A stretch of DNA of 42,054 bases from Tepidamorphus sp. (lineage in GTDB: Bacteria > Pseudomonadota > Alphaproteobacteria > Rhizobiales > Tepidamorphaceae). The notes beneath the pieces were generated by a model. That model made no database searches and had not been told where the DNA came from. It saw only the letters and a list, made by a program, of their open reading frames with translations. The DNA lies in the NCBI GenBank assembly GCA_028280885.1, contig JANQKY010000098.1, forward strand, positions 1 through 42,054, given 5' to 3'. Shown in pieces: positions 34,081-40,903 of the stretch. Both the position numbers and the translations under genes were made by a program. The number at the start of each line of letters is the position of its first letter. Within the stretch, counting starts at the first letter, position 1.

Positions 34081-35259
34081 TCATGCCAGTGCCTCGGCGC
34101 GGCGCAGTCCTTCGATCATCGACGAGCGCAGCAGGAATTGCCGGGCCTTTTCCGGGTCGGCTGCGATCTCCTGAAGGCTGCGCAGGTGGGCGAGGCGCTC
34201 GGCGGGGTCGGTGGTGTTCATCCGGGCCCGGTTGGCATCGGCCTGGGCGAGAATGTCGTCCCGGGCGATCGGCCGCCGGATGCGCTCGTAGCTGTCGAGG
34301 CTGTCCGCATCGGCGCCGTCGGCAACGCCGATCAGCCGGTCGGCCAGGCACCAGGCGTCGTGTATGCCGCCATTCATGCCCATGCCGCCCTTGGGGCTGT
34401 TGAGATGGGCGGCATCGCCGGCGATGAACAGCCGGCCCTGGCGATAGTGTGAGGCCACGCGCCGGTGAACGCGGTAGATGCGCTTCTCGACGATGTCGAT
34501 GTCGCCGGCCTCCGGGACGACCGCGCGGGTCTGGGCGCGGATCGAGGCGTCCGATAACGCCTCCTCGGGCGACTGGCCGGCTTCCGGGTGCAGCGAAACG
34601 CGCCACAGGTCGGGCAGCCGCAGCAGCGAATAGGTGCCGCCCGGCTTCCAGATGTAGTTGACGCCCGAAAGCCCCTCCAGGTGATCCTGGAACGGGAAAC
34701 GGGTCGTCACCAGGATGGTGTTCTCGGGATAGGTCGTTCCATCCCAGGTCGCGCCGATCGCCTCGCGGATGACGCTGCGGGCGCCGTCGCATCCCACCAC
34801 GAGGCTGCCGCGAACCGGCTCGCCGGCAACCGTCAGGGTCACGCCGCTTTTGTCATCGCTGACCGCCTCGACGGTTGCGTTGAACCGCAGCGTGCCGTCC
34901 GGCAGGCGCGCGGCCAGCGCCCGGCTCAGCTCGGCCTGGCGACATTGCAGGCGGTAGGGGTGGGCGGTGTCGTCGCCCAGCACGGCGAGATCGAACTCGG
35001 CCCGCTCGCCGGTCGAGTGCATCCGGATCTGCCATGTCGGCGTGACGCGGCCCTTGCCGATCAGGGTCTCGGTGATCCCGGAGGCATCGAACAGGTCGAG
35101 CGTCGGCGGGTGGAAGGTCGAGGCGCGCAGTTGATCGGCGATCTCGGGCCCCGCCTCGAAGACGCGGACCGGCAGTCCCGCGACGCTGAGGCGCCACGCC
35201 AGGGTAAGGCCGACCGGCCCAGCACCGACGATCAGGATCGGCTCGCGCGTCAGGTCCAT
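34081..35259 (-). CDS. FAD-dependent aromatic-type monooxygenase
   Basis: This 392-residue cytoplasmic flavoprotein belongs to the class A (PHBH-like) hydroxylases. The dinucleotide motif GAGPVG begins at residue 12, the DG motif reads VVGCDGARSVIREAIG, and the FAD-binding GD motif reads LFIAGDAAHLNSPKGGMGMN. It likely hydroxylates an aromatic or heteroaromatic acid using NAD(P)H and O2. It is the first gene of the third TRAP operon and divergent from a GntR regulator. Start at 35259 was chosen because the dinucleotide fold must lie at the N terminus; the frame stays open upstream through the promoter. Substrate not recognisable. Confidence 0.9.
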   Translation of the reverse strand: MDLTREPILIVGAGPVGLTLAWRLSVAGLPVRVFEAGPEIADQLRASTFHPPTLDLFDASGITETLIGKGRVTPTWQIRMHSTGERAEFDLAVLGDDTAHPYRLQCRQAELSRALAARLPDGTLRFNATVEAVSDDKSGVTLTVAGEPVRGSLVVGCDGARSVIREAIGATWDGTTYPENTILVTTRFPFQDHLEGLSGVNYIWKPGGTYSLLRLPDLWRVSLHPEAGQSPEEALSDASIRAQTRAVVPEAGDIDIVEKRIYRVHRRVASHYRQGRLFIAGDAAHLNSPKGGMGMNGGIHDAWCLADRLIGVADGADADSLDSYERIRRPIARDDILAQADANRARMNTTDPAERLAHLRSLQEIAADPEKARQFLLRSSMIEGLRRAEALA

Positions 35260-35337
35260 GCGGCCAGGCCGCTGCAAATGTCTGTCCTCATGCTCCAACC
35301 CGCCGCGTCTTGTTTGAATGCTGGCTTTGCCCTCATG

Positions 35338-35364
35338 GTATAACATTATAACAACATTGCAATG
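35338..35364. promoter_or_regulatory. GntR-type operator and leftward -10 box
   Basis: TATAACATTATA (35339-35350) is a palindrome except for its two central bases, and CATTGCAATG (35355-35364) is a perfect 10-bp palindrome. On the minus strand TATAAT appears as a good -10 box for the monooxygenase operon. The AT-rich island lies between the divergent monooxygenase and GntR/UTRA genes, so it is the likely operator for the latter. Confidence 0.5.
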
Positions 35365-35435
35365 CCGGCGCGGTCCGCGCAGGGTCTGGTTTGGGGCAGG
35401 GTCTGGTGTGGCGATGATTGAGAAATGATGGCGGA

Positions 35436-36320
35436 ATGCGGTTGAGACGCGATATGCAGGATGACGGCGGCGTGGCCGGCGGACGTGACAGTACCGCATC
35501 GCCGCGCCTCGACGCCTCGACCGGTGTGCCGCTCTATCAGCAGATCGTGGTGATCCTGAAGAACCGCATCGAATCGGGCGCGCTGCGCCCCGGGCAGTCG
35601 GTCAGTGGCGAGGCGGCGCTCTGCCAGGAATTCGGCGTCTCGCGGATCACCGCCCGCCGGGCCCTCAACGACCTGGCGGACCAGGGCCTTGTGGTGCGCG
35701 AGCGCGGCCGCGGAACGACGGTCGCGCGCCGCAGCAAGCCGAATGCGATCGCCGCCTCGCTTGAAGGGCTGCTGGAGAATGTCGGCCATATCGGCCGCAC
35801 CACCTCCGTCGAGGTCCTCGACTTCCGCTACCTGCCGGCAACGCCGGAGGTCGCCGACGCCCTGAGGATCGAGGAGGGCGCGGTGGTGCAGCGGGCCGTT
35901 CGGGTGCGCCTGCTCGGCGACGAACGCATGTCGCATCTGACCACCGTGGTGCCCGAGGATATCGGCCGGCAGGTGGAGGGCAAGGACATGTCCGAGACGC
36001 CGCTTCTGCTGTTGCTCGAAGAAGCCGGCGTGCCGGTCGTCTCCGCCCATCAGACCATCACCGCGACGGTGGCCGACGCGGAGGTCGCAGCCGCCCTTGG
36101 CATCCTCGCCGGCGCGCCGCTGATCGAGGTCAGGCGCATTGTCGTCGACGATCGCGACCGGCCCGTCGAGATGATCCGCGTCCTGTACCGGCCCGAACTC
36201 TATCGCTTCGAGATGTCGCTGCGGAGGGTTGGAAGCCGCGTCGGCGATCGGGTGGGGCGGAAATGGGCCCCGAACGACGCCGCCGCCGTGCCCGATGCCG
36301 ATGAAGCCGACGCGATCTGA
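35436..36320 (+). CDS. GntR-family regulator with UTRA domain (HutC type)
   Basis: The protein is 294 residues from this ATG. Its N-terminal winged helix contains VPLYQQIVVILKNRIESG and the HTH QEFGVSRITARRALNDLADQ, and the C-terminal half is the UTRA/chorismate-lyase-like ligand domain (about 100-255; LRIEEGAVVQRAVRVRL, PLIEVRRIVVDDRDRPVEM). It likely senses the acid or its product and represses the monooxygenase-TRAP-racemase operon. The start is uncertain: TTG at 35418, ATG at 35436 or ATG at 35454 are all possible and none has a strong RBS. It is followed 17 bp later by an AraC-type gene on the same strand. Confidence 0.85.
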   Translation: MRLRRDMQDDGGVAGGRDSTASPRLDASTGVPLYQQIVVILKNRIESGALRPGQSVSGEAALCQEFGVSRITARRALNDLADQGLVVRERGRGTTVARRSKPNAIAASLEGLLENVGHIGRTTSVEVLDFRYLPATPEVADALRIEEGAVVQRAVRVRLLGDERMSHLTTVVPEDIGRQVEGKDMSETPLLLLLEEAGVPVVSAHQTITATVADAEVAAALGILAGAPLIEVRRIVVDDRDRPVEMIRVLYRPELYRFEMSLRRVGSRVGDRVGRKWAPNDAAAVPDADEADAI

Positions 36321-36337
36321 CGGAGCGGGGGCGGACT

Positions 36338-37372
36338 ATGATCGTGCGCACCAGCATGCGACCGGTGACGAGCCTGCGCCTGTTATGCGACGCGGCAGCG
36401 GAACTCGGGGTCGATCCGGCGCACTGTCTGGAGGGAACCGGGATCGCGCCTGAGGATCTGAACGCGCCGACGGCGCATCTTGCGATCGAGCAGGAAATCC
36501 GCGCGATCGAGAATTTCGCGCGGCTGGCCCCGACCAGGGTCGGTCTCGGTGCCGCCGTCGGCAGGAGACTGCATGTCAACGCATTCGGTATCTGGGGATT
36601 TGCGGTGCTGACGAGCCCGACGTTGCGCTCGGCGCTCGAAACCTCGGTCGACTACGTCAAGCTGTCCCTCGTCATCGCCGACATGACGTGGTCGGAGGCG
36701 GACGGTTGGGGCTACCTGAACTTCGACATGGCGGGGCTGCCGCCGATCACGCACCGCTTCGTCCTGGAGCGTCATGCCGTCGTTGCCATGACCTTCATCC
36801 GGGAGCTCATTCAGGACGCGGATTTTAACGGCTTTGCGATCGAGACGACCGACGATGATGCGGACTACACACGGGACCTTTCGGCGCTGATCGGTGTTCC
36901 CGTTGCCGCTGGACGGCCGGGAAACGCCCTCACCATCCCGGCGGCCATGTTCGACGAACCCCTTCCCAAATCCGACCCGGCGACGCGCCAATACTGCCTC
37001 GACCAGTGCAGGGCGCTGCTGGAGCAGGTGGACGGCGCGCTGCCGCCGTGGTCGCAGAAGGTGCGCGACGCGGTCGTCGAGGCGATCGGATCGGAACAGA
37101 GGATCGAGGACATTGCCGACCGGCTGGCGATGACCGAGCGGACGCTGCGCCGGCGGTTGGCCGATGAGGGCACGAGTTTTCGCGATCTCTACACGGACGT
37201 GCGCATGACGCTCGCCAAGGAACTGCTTGAAACGGCGGGCCTCAATGTCGAGACCGTCGCGTGGCGTGTCGGCTATGCCGAGCCCGCGAGCTTCGCGCGC
37301 GCCTTTTCGAAGAAATTCGGCAAGACCCCGGGCGAAGTCAGGCGGGCGCCCCGGCCCCCGCATGCGCCTTGA
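36338..37372 (+). CDS. AraC-family regulator with arabinose-binding-like N domain (OruR/ArgR type)
   Basis: This 344-residue regulator has the N-terminal ligand-binding domain typical of the ToxR-like/OruR branch (residues 10-200, LRLLCDAAAELGVDPAHCLEG and AFGIWGFAVLTSPTLRSAL). It ends in an AraC double helix-turn-helix (about 240-335; DIADRLAMTERTLRRRLADEG and VETVAWRVGYAEPASFARAF). GGGGGCGG lies before the ATG. It may be co-transcribed with the GntR gene. It runs 35 bp into the 3' end of the convergent tautomerase gene. It may regulate that operon from the opposite side; the target is not visible. Confidence 0.88.
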   Translation: MIVRTSMRPVTSLRLLCDAAAELGVDPAHCLEGTGIAPEDLNAPTAHLAIEQEIRAIENFARLAPTRVGLGAAVGRRLHVNAFGIWGFAVLTSPTLRSALETSVDYVKLSLVIADMTWSEADGWGYLNFDMAGLPPITHRFVLERHAVVAMTFIRELIQDADFNGFAIETTDDDADYTRDLSALIGVPVAAGRPGNALTIPAAMFDEPLPKSDPATRQYCLDQCRALLEQVDGALPPWSQKVRDAVVEAIGSEQRIEDIADRLAMTERTLRRRLADEGTSFRDLYTDVRMTLAKELLETAGLNVETVAWRVGYAEPASFARAFSKKFGKTPGEVRRAPRPPHAP

Positions 37373-37742
37373 GCCAGGCCGCCTCCTCGCCGGGTTCGGG
37401 AAGCACATCCCCGCCTTCCATGACCCAGCCTGCCGGCACGTCGCTCGTCTGAACCATGATGTCGTCTGCGGGGACACCGGCATGCCGGTTAATCGACTGC
37501 GCCATCCGCTCGGCGAGCGAGGCCTTCTGATCGCGCGTCCGCCCGCTGCGAATGGTGCCGAACAGGAAGACGCTCCTGCCGTTCAGCGGCTGCTGCGGGG
37601 CTTCCTCGAAGAAGAAGACATGCACGAAGGTCGGCGGCGCGCCGGTCAGGTCACAATGGATCTCGGTGATGTCGGCGGCGATCTTCGCCTTGGCATCGTC
37701 CGTGATCATGCCCTTGACGGCGTTGCACAGATAGAGCGGCAT
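37338..37742 (-). CDS. cis-CaaD-like tautomerase superfamily protein
   Basis: This 134-codon gene encodes a protein resembling cis-3-chloroacrylic acid dehalogenase. Counting the processed Pro as residue 1, it keeps Pro1, His28, Arg64, Arg67 and Glu108, which line up with cis-CaaD Pro1, His28, Arg70, Arg73 and Glu114. But the position of Tyr103 is Gln97. Tyr103 supports the hydration chemistry in cis-CaaD, so a true dehalogenase is unlikely and a tautomerase or hydratase of an unsaturated acid is more plausible. The C-terminal LPEPGEEAAW is also cis-CaaD-like. It follows a second tautomerase-fold gene by 16 bp in an operon with an aldehyde dehydrogenase. The last 35 bp overlap the convergent AraC gene. 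Confidence 0.85.
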   Translation of the reverse strand: MPLYLCNAVKGMITDDAKAKIAADITEIHCDLTGAPPTFVHVFFFEEAPQQPLNGRSVFLFGTIRSGRTRDQKASLAERMAQSINRHAGVPADDIMVQTSDVPAGWVMEGGDVLPEPGEEAAWLKAHAGAGAPA

Positions 37743-37758
37743 CTTGCGGGTTCCTTCC

Positions 37759-38073
37759 TCAATGTGCGTCGCGGATGGCGATCACGACCTCGTGGGAAGA
37801 CCGCCCGGTCCCTTTCGTGCAGATGGCGCCCAACTCCTTGAGCAGCCGGACGCGCTCGCCTTGCTCAAGCGGCCTGTTCGCCTGCAGGGACGCGATCACC
37901 GTGGTCGATGGCCGGGCGGCGGTGAAGCCGCTGCCTTTAGGAACTTCGATCCAGTCGATCTGGGCATCCGCCTGGAAGCGGCGTTGCGTGAAGGCGCCGA
38001 TTTCGGATTTCAGCGCTTCCTCGGCCTCTGCCGGGACCTGTCCCTGCTGGACGAGGCACATGACGGGGATCAT
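37759..38073 (-). CDS. MSAD-like tautomerase superfamily protein
   Basis: This 104-residue protein has the tautomerase fold. Its second half, TTVIASLQANRPLEQGERVRL followed by LLKELGAICTKGTGRSSHEVVIAI, aligns in outline with malonate semialdehyde decarboxylase. R in ANRP matches MSAD Arg73, but the Arg75 position is Leu. The start MIPVM places Pro at residue 3 when counted from Met, so Pro is not N-terminal after Met removal, unlike the usual Pro1 nucleophile. RBS AAGGAG precedes the ATG at 38073; a longer frame upstream is a shadow. It may be a subunit partner of the following cis-CaaD-like protein or a structural paralogue. Confidence 0.7.
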   Translation of the reverse strand: MIPVMCLVQQGQVPAEAEEALKSEIGAFTQRRFQADAQIDWIEVPKGSGFTAARPSTTVIASLQANRPLEQGERVRLLKELGAICTKGTGRSSHEVVIAIRDAH

Positions 38074-38162
38074 TGGGTTGCTCCTTTCGATCTGGTATGC
38101 GGCCTGCGTGTCGCGTCGGTCGGGAGGCGACCCGCAGGCGATCAAGGGGAGGCCGTGGCGGG

Positions 38163-39614
38163 TCAGATCTTCCTGAACCGGCGCAGCTGGAACGTGACGA
38201 ACAGGTTGAAATACCGGTTGCCCCAGGGCGCGCCGATCAGCGCATTGCCATCGAGGCGGCCCTTGCGGACCACGCCCTTGGCCTTCGAGAAATTCAGGAA
38301 TCCCTCCTTGCCGTGATAGTGGCCCATGCCGGACGGCCCGACGCCGCCGAAGGGCATGTCGTCGACGATCGTGTGGGTCATCACTTCGTTGATGCAGACG
38401 CCGCCGGAATGGGTTTCCCGCAGGATCCGTTCGGCCCGGCCGCGGTCCCAGTCGAAGTAGTAGAGCGCCAGCGGACGGTCGCGCCCGTTCACATAGGCGA
38501 TCGCCTCGTCGAGCGTGTCATAGGGCACGAGCGGCAGCAGCGGGCCGAAGATCTCCTCGCGCATCACCCGCATGTCGTCGGAAACGTCCTTGATGACATG
38601 CATCGGCAGCTTGCGCGTGTGATCGAAGCGCTCGTCGGCCGGATTGACCCGCATGACCGTCGCGCCTTTCTCCTCGGCGTCCCGAACGGTGTCGAGCAGG
38701 CGGTCGTGCTGACGATCGGTGATGATCGACGTGTAGTCGGCATTGTCGGCAAGCGACGGGTAGTGCTTGGTGAAGGCCTTGATGAAGGCGTCGGCGAAGG
38801 CGTCGACCTTGCCGCGCGGGACCAGGATGTAGTCGGGCGACACGCAGACCTGGCCGGCATTGAGGCCCTTGCCGAAGGCGATCCGCTTTGCGGCCTCCTC
38901 GATGGGGAAGCTGTCGTGAATGATCGCCGGCGACTTGCCGCCGAGCTCGAGCGTCACGGGGGTCAGGTTGTCGGCGGCGGCATGCATGACGATGCGGCCG
39001 ACCTGCGTCGATCCGGTGAAGACGAGGTGGTCGAACGGCAGTCTGGTGAATTCGGTCGCGACCTCGACGCCGCCCGTGACGACGGCGACTTCGTCCTCCG
39101 AGAAGGTCTCGGCCAGCATCTCTTTCAGGACATCGCCGGTCCTGGGAGCGAATTCCGAGGCCTTGATCATCGCCCGGTTGCCGGCTGCGAACGCGCCCAC
39201 CAGCGGCGACAGGCCGAGGAAGATCGGAAAGTTCCAGGGCACGACGATGCCGACCACCCCAAGCGGCTGGTAGTGGACCTTGGTTTGGGCCCCCAGCAGC
39301 ATCAGCGGCGTGTGGCGCCTGGACTGTTTCATCCACTTGCGCAGGTTTTTCCTGTTGTAGCGGATGCCCTCCAGCACCGGCATCAGTTCGAGCATCAGCG
39401 TCTCGGCGCCCGAACGACCGTTGAAATCCGCATCCGCCGCCGCGATCAGGCGGTCCTTGTAGTCGACGACGGCATTGTGCAGGCGGTTCAGCCGGTCGAT
39501 CCGCTCCTTGTCGGTCGGTGCGGGCTGGCGGGTATAGGCCTGCCGCATGCGGCTCAGCGTGACGCGGAGTTCGTTTTCGGTGTGATCGAGTTCGATGACA
39601 GTCTTGGCGGACAT
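38163..39614 (-). CDS. aldehyde dehydrogenase (coniferyl aldehyde dehydrogenase type)
   Basis: This 483-residue NAD(P)+-dependent ALDH has catalytic Cys257 (GQVCVSPDY), general base Glu223 (LELGGKSP), VPWNFP and FTGSTQVGR, plus FGPLLPLVPYD and the C-terminal PFGGVGPSGMGHYHG. It belongs to the coniferyl/long-chain aldehyde branch, in which the N-terminal region LNRLHNAVVDYKDRL and LRKWMK are typical. It oxidises an aldehyde to the carboxylate. GGAGG lies before the ATG. It is divergent to nothing; upstream on the same strand is an AraC regulator (97-bp gap), and the two tautomerases follow downstream. Product acid may feed the tautomerases (inference). Confidence 0.92.
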   Translation of the reverse strand: MSAKTVIELDHTENELRVTLSRMRQAYTRQPAPTDKERIDRLNRLHNAVVDYKDRLIAAADADFNGRSGAETLMLELMPVLEGIRYNRKNLRKWMKQSRRHTPLMLLGAQTKVHYQPLGVVGIVVPWNFPIFLGLSPLVGAFAAGNRAMIKASEFAPRTGDVLKEMLAETFSEDEVAVVTGGVEVATEFTRLPFDHLVFTGSTQVGRIVMHAAADNLTPVTLELGGKSPAIIHDSFPIEEAAKRIAFGKGLNAGQVCVSPDYILVPRGKVDAFADAFIKAFTKHYPSLADNADYTSIITDRQHDRLLDTVRDAEEKGATVMRVNPADERFDHTRKLPMHVIKDVSDDMRVMREEIFGPLLPLVPYDTLDEAIAYVNGRDRPLALYYFDWDRGRAERILRETHSGGVCINEVMTHTIVDDMPFGGVGPSGMGHYHGKEGFLNFSKAKGVVRKGRLDGNALIGAPWGNRYFNLFVTFQLRRFRKI

Positions 39615-39684
39615 GGTGACCTCCTCGAGCCGGGATCGTTGGCGATCCGGGCGCCTCTTGCGCAGTATCTGAGGTCAATATGGT

Positions 39685-39700
39685 GGACGCGGGCGCGTCC
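39685..39700 (-). promoter_or_regulatory. palindrome before the ALDH operon
   Basis: GGACGCG (39685-39691) and CGCGTCC (39694-39700) form a palindrome with two central bases. It lies 71-86 bp before the ALDH start and about 12 bp after the AraC stop, so it could be an operator for the ALDH promoter or a weak terminator of the AraC gene. No U-tract is present. Confidence 0.3.
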
Positions 39701-39711
39701 GCACATGTCGA

Positions 39712-40680
39712 TCACGGACAGTCTCTTGACAGTTTCGGACAGGGGGCGAAGGCGTTGCGGCCGCGACGGGGCGGGCGCTCCGTTTGCGAGGGCCGTTCCC
39801 CGAACATGGCATGGTAGTCCTTGGCGAACTGTCCCATGTGCCAGAAGCCCCAGGCATTGGCGATATCGGCGATCGTCTCGCCGGCCGCCCGGTTCAACAG
39901 TCCATGCCGGACGCGGCCCAGGCGATAGCGGTTGATATAGGCCTTCGGTCCGATCCCGAAGGCGTCCTTGAAGGCGCGGTCCAGCGTGCGCCACGACACC
40001 CGGGTGTAGGCGCACAGGTCACTGACCCGCAGGCCGTCGTCGCCGGCGCGGCCTTCGATACAGTCGACCGCCTTTCTGATGCATCGCGAGCGCATCGACG
40101 ACGTGCTGCGGTCCTCGAACCTGTCCGACGCGCTCGCCATGAGGAGAAAGCCGGAGGTGAGATCCTCGGTATCGCCGGATCCGTTCGCATGGCGCAGGAA
40201 GGCGTTCACGCTCCGCGTCAGCGGCTGAAGCGATCCGGACAGGTCGCGGTCGGGCAGCGCCCAGGCATCGAGATGGTCTTCGGGAAAGGGCAGGCCTGTC
40301 CGATTGCAGAAGCCGGTCAGATAGTTTTCGGCCAGGCTTATGGTCAGACCGGAAAAATGCGGGCGGTTGACACTTTCATAGTCCCGCCCGGAGCCGAAGA
40401 ACAACAGGGTCGGCCCGTCCGGCCGGTGGCCGTTCCACGACCGCAGCGCGGAGGCGTCGGCCAGTCCGAAGGTCACGAAGCCTTTCGGCGAGCATCCCAT
40501 CTGATGGACGCTCTTCGACATGGTGATATCGATGACGGTGATGTCGGCATGCGGGCGCAGCAGCACCCGCGTTTCCATCGGTCCGGGGTCGATCTGGCGG
40601 AAATCGATGTCCCAGTCCGACTGGCCGTTCATTTCATTTGGGTCTTGCAGCCTGAATTCGAAAACAGGGTGCCGCTGCAT
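39712..40680 (-). CDS. AraC-family transcriptional regulator
   Basis: This 322-residue protein has an N-terminal sensor domain of the AraC-binding-like type (residues 15-190, LLFFGSGRDYESVNRPHFSG) and a C-terminal double HTH (about 215-310; LRVSDLCAYTRVSWRTLDRAF and ETIADIANAWGFWHMGQFAKDY). A second start at 40632 (MNGQSDW) is possible. It lies immediately before the ALDH-tautomerase operon on the same strand and is likely its activator. It is divergent from the sulfatase, sharing a 223-bp region with LacI-like palindromes. Confidence 0.88.
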   Translation of the reverse strand: MQRHPVFEFRLQDPNEMNGQSDWDIDFRQIDPGPMETRVLLRPHADITVIDITMSKSVHQMGCSPKGFVTFGLADASALRSWNGHRPDGPTLLFFGSGRDYESVNRPHFSGLTISLAENYLTGFCNRTGLPFPEDHLDAWALPDRDLSGSLQPLTRSVNAFLRHANGSGDTEDLTSGFLLMASASDRFEDRSTSSMRSRCIRKAVDCIEGRAGDDGLRVSDLCAYTRVSWRTLDRAFKDAFGIGPKAYINRYRLGRVRHGLLNRAAGETIADIANAWGFWHMGQFAKDYHAMFGERPSQTERPPRRGRNAFAPCPKLSRDCP

Positions 40681-40752
40681 ATTTGGCTTTATCCGTTGCT
40701 GAGCCGCCCGGTGGCGAAAATTTGATGCGGAGCCATCCGACAGTCTCGTAAT

Positions 40753-40769
40753 TTGCCGGCAATGTTAAC
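40753..40769. promoter_or_regulatory. palindrome matching the LacI-type operator core
   Basis: TTGCCGGCAA (40753-40762) is a perfect 10-bp palindrome identical to the core at 5214-5223. GTTAAC follows at 40764-40769. Both lie in the gap between the AraC and sulfatase starts. The match suggests that the LacI-family protein encoded at 4125, or a close relative, may act here too. Confidence 0.4.
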
Positions 40770-40903
40770 GCGGATTTCGCAGGCGGCGCAATGTCGCCCT
40801 GTCCGCGCAGGCGACCGTGCTCGTCTGCGGGAAGACGACGCCTGAAGCGCATTGCGCCGGCAAGGGCGCTGCAGGACATCGGGTTGGATTGAGGGAGATG
40901 TTT

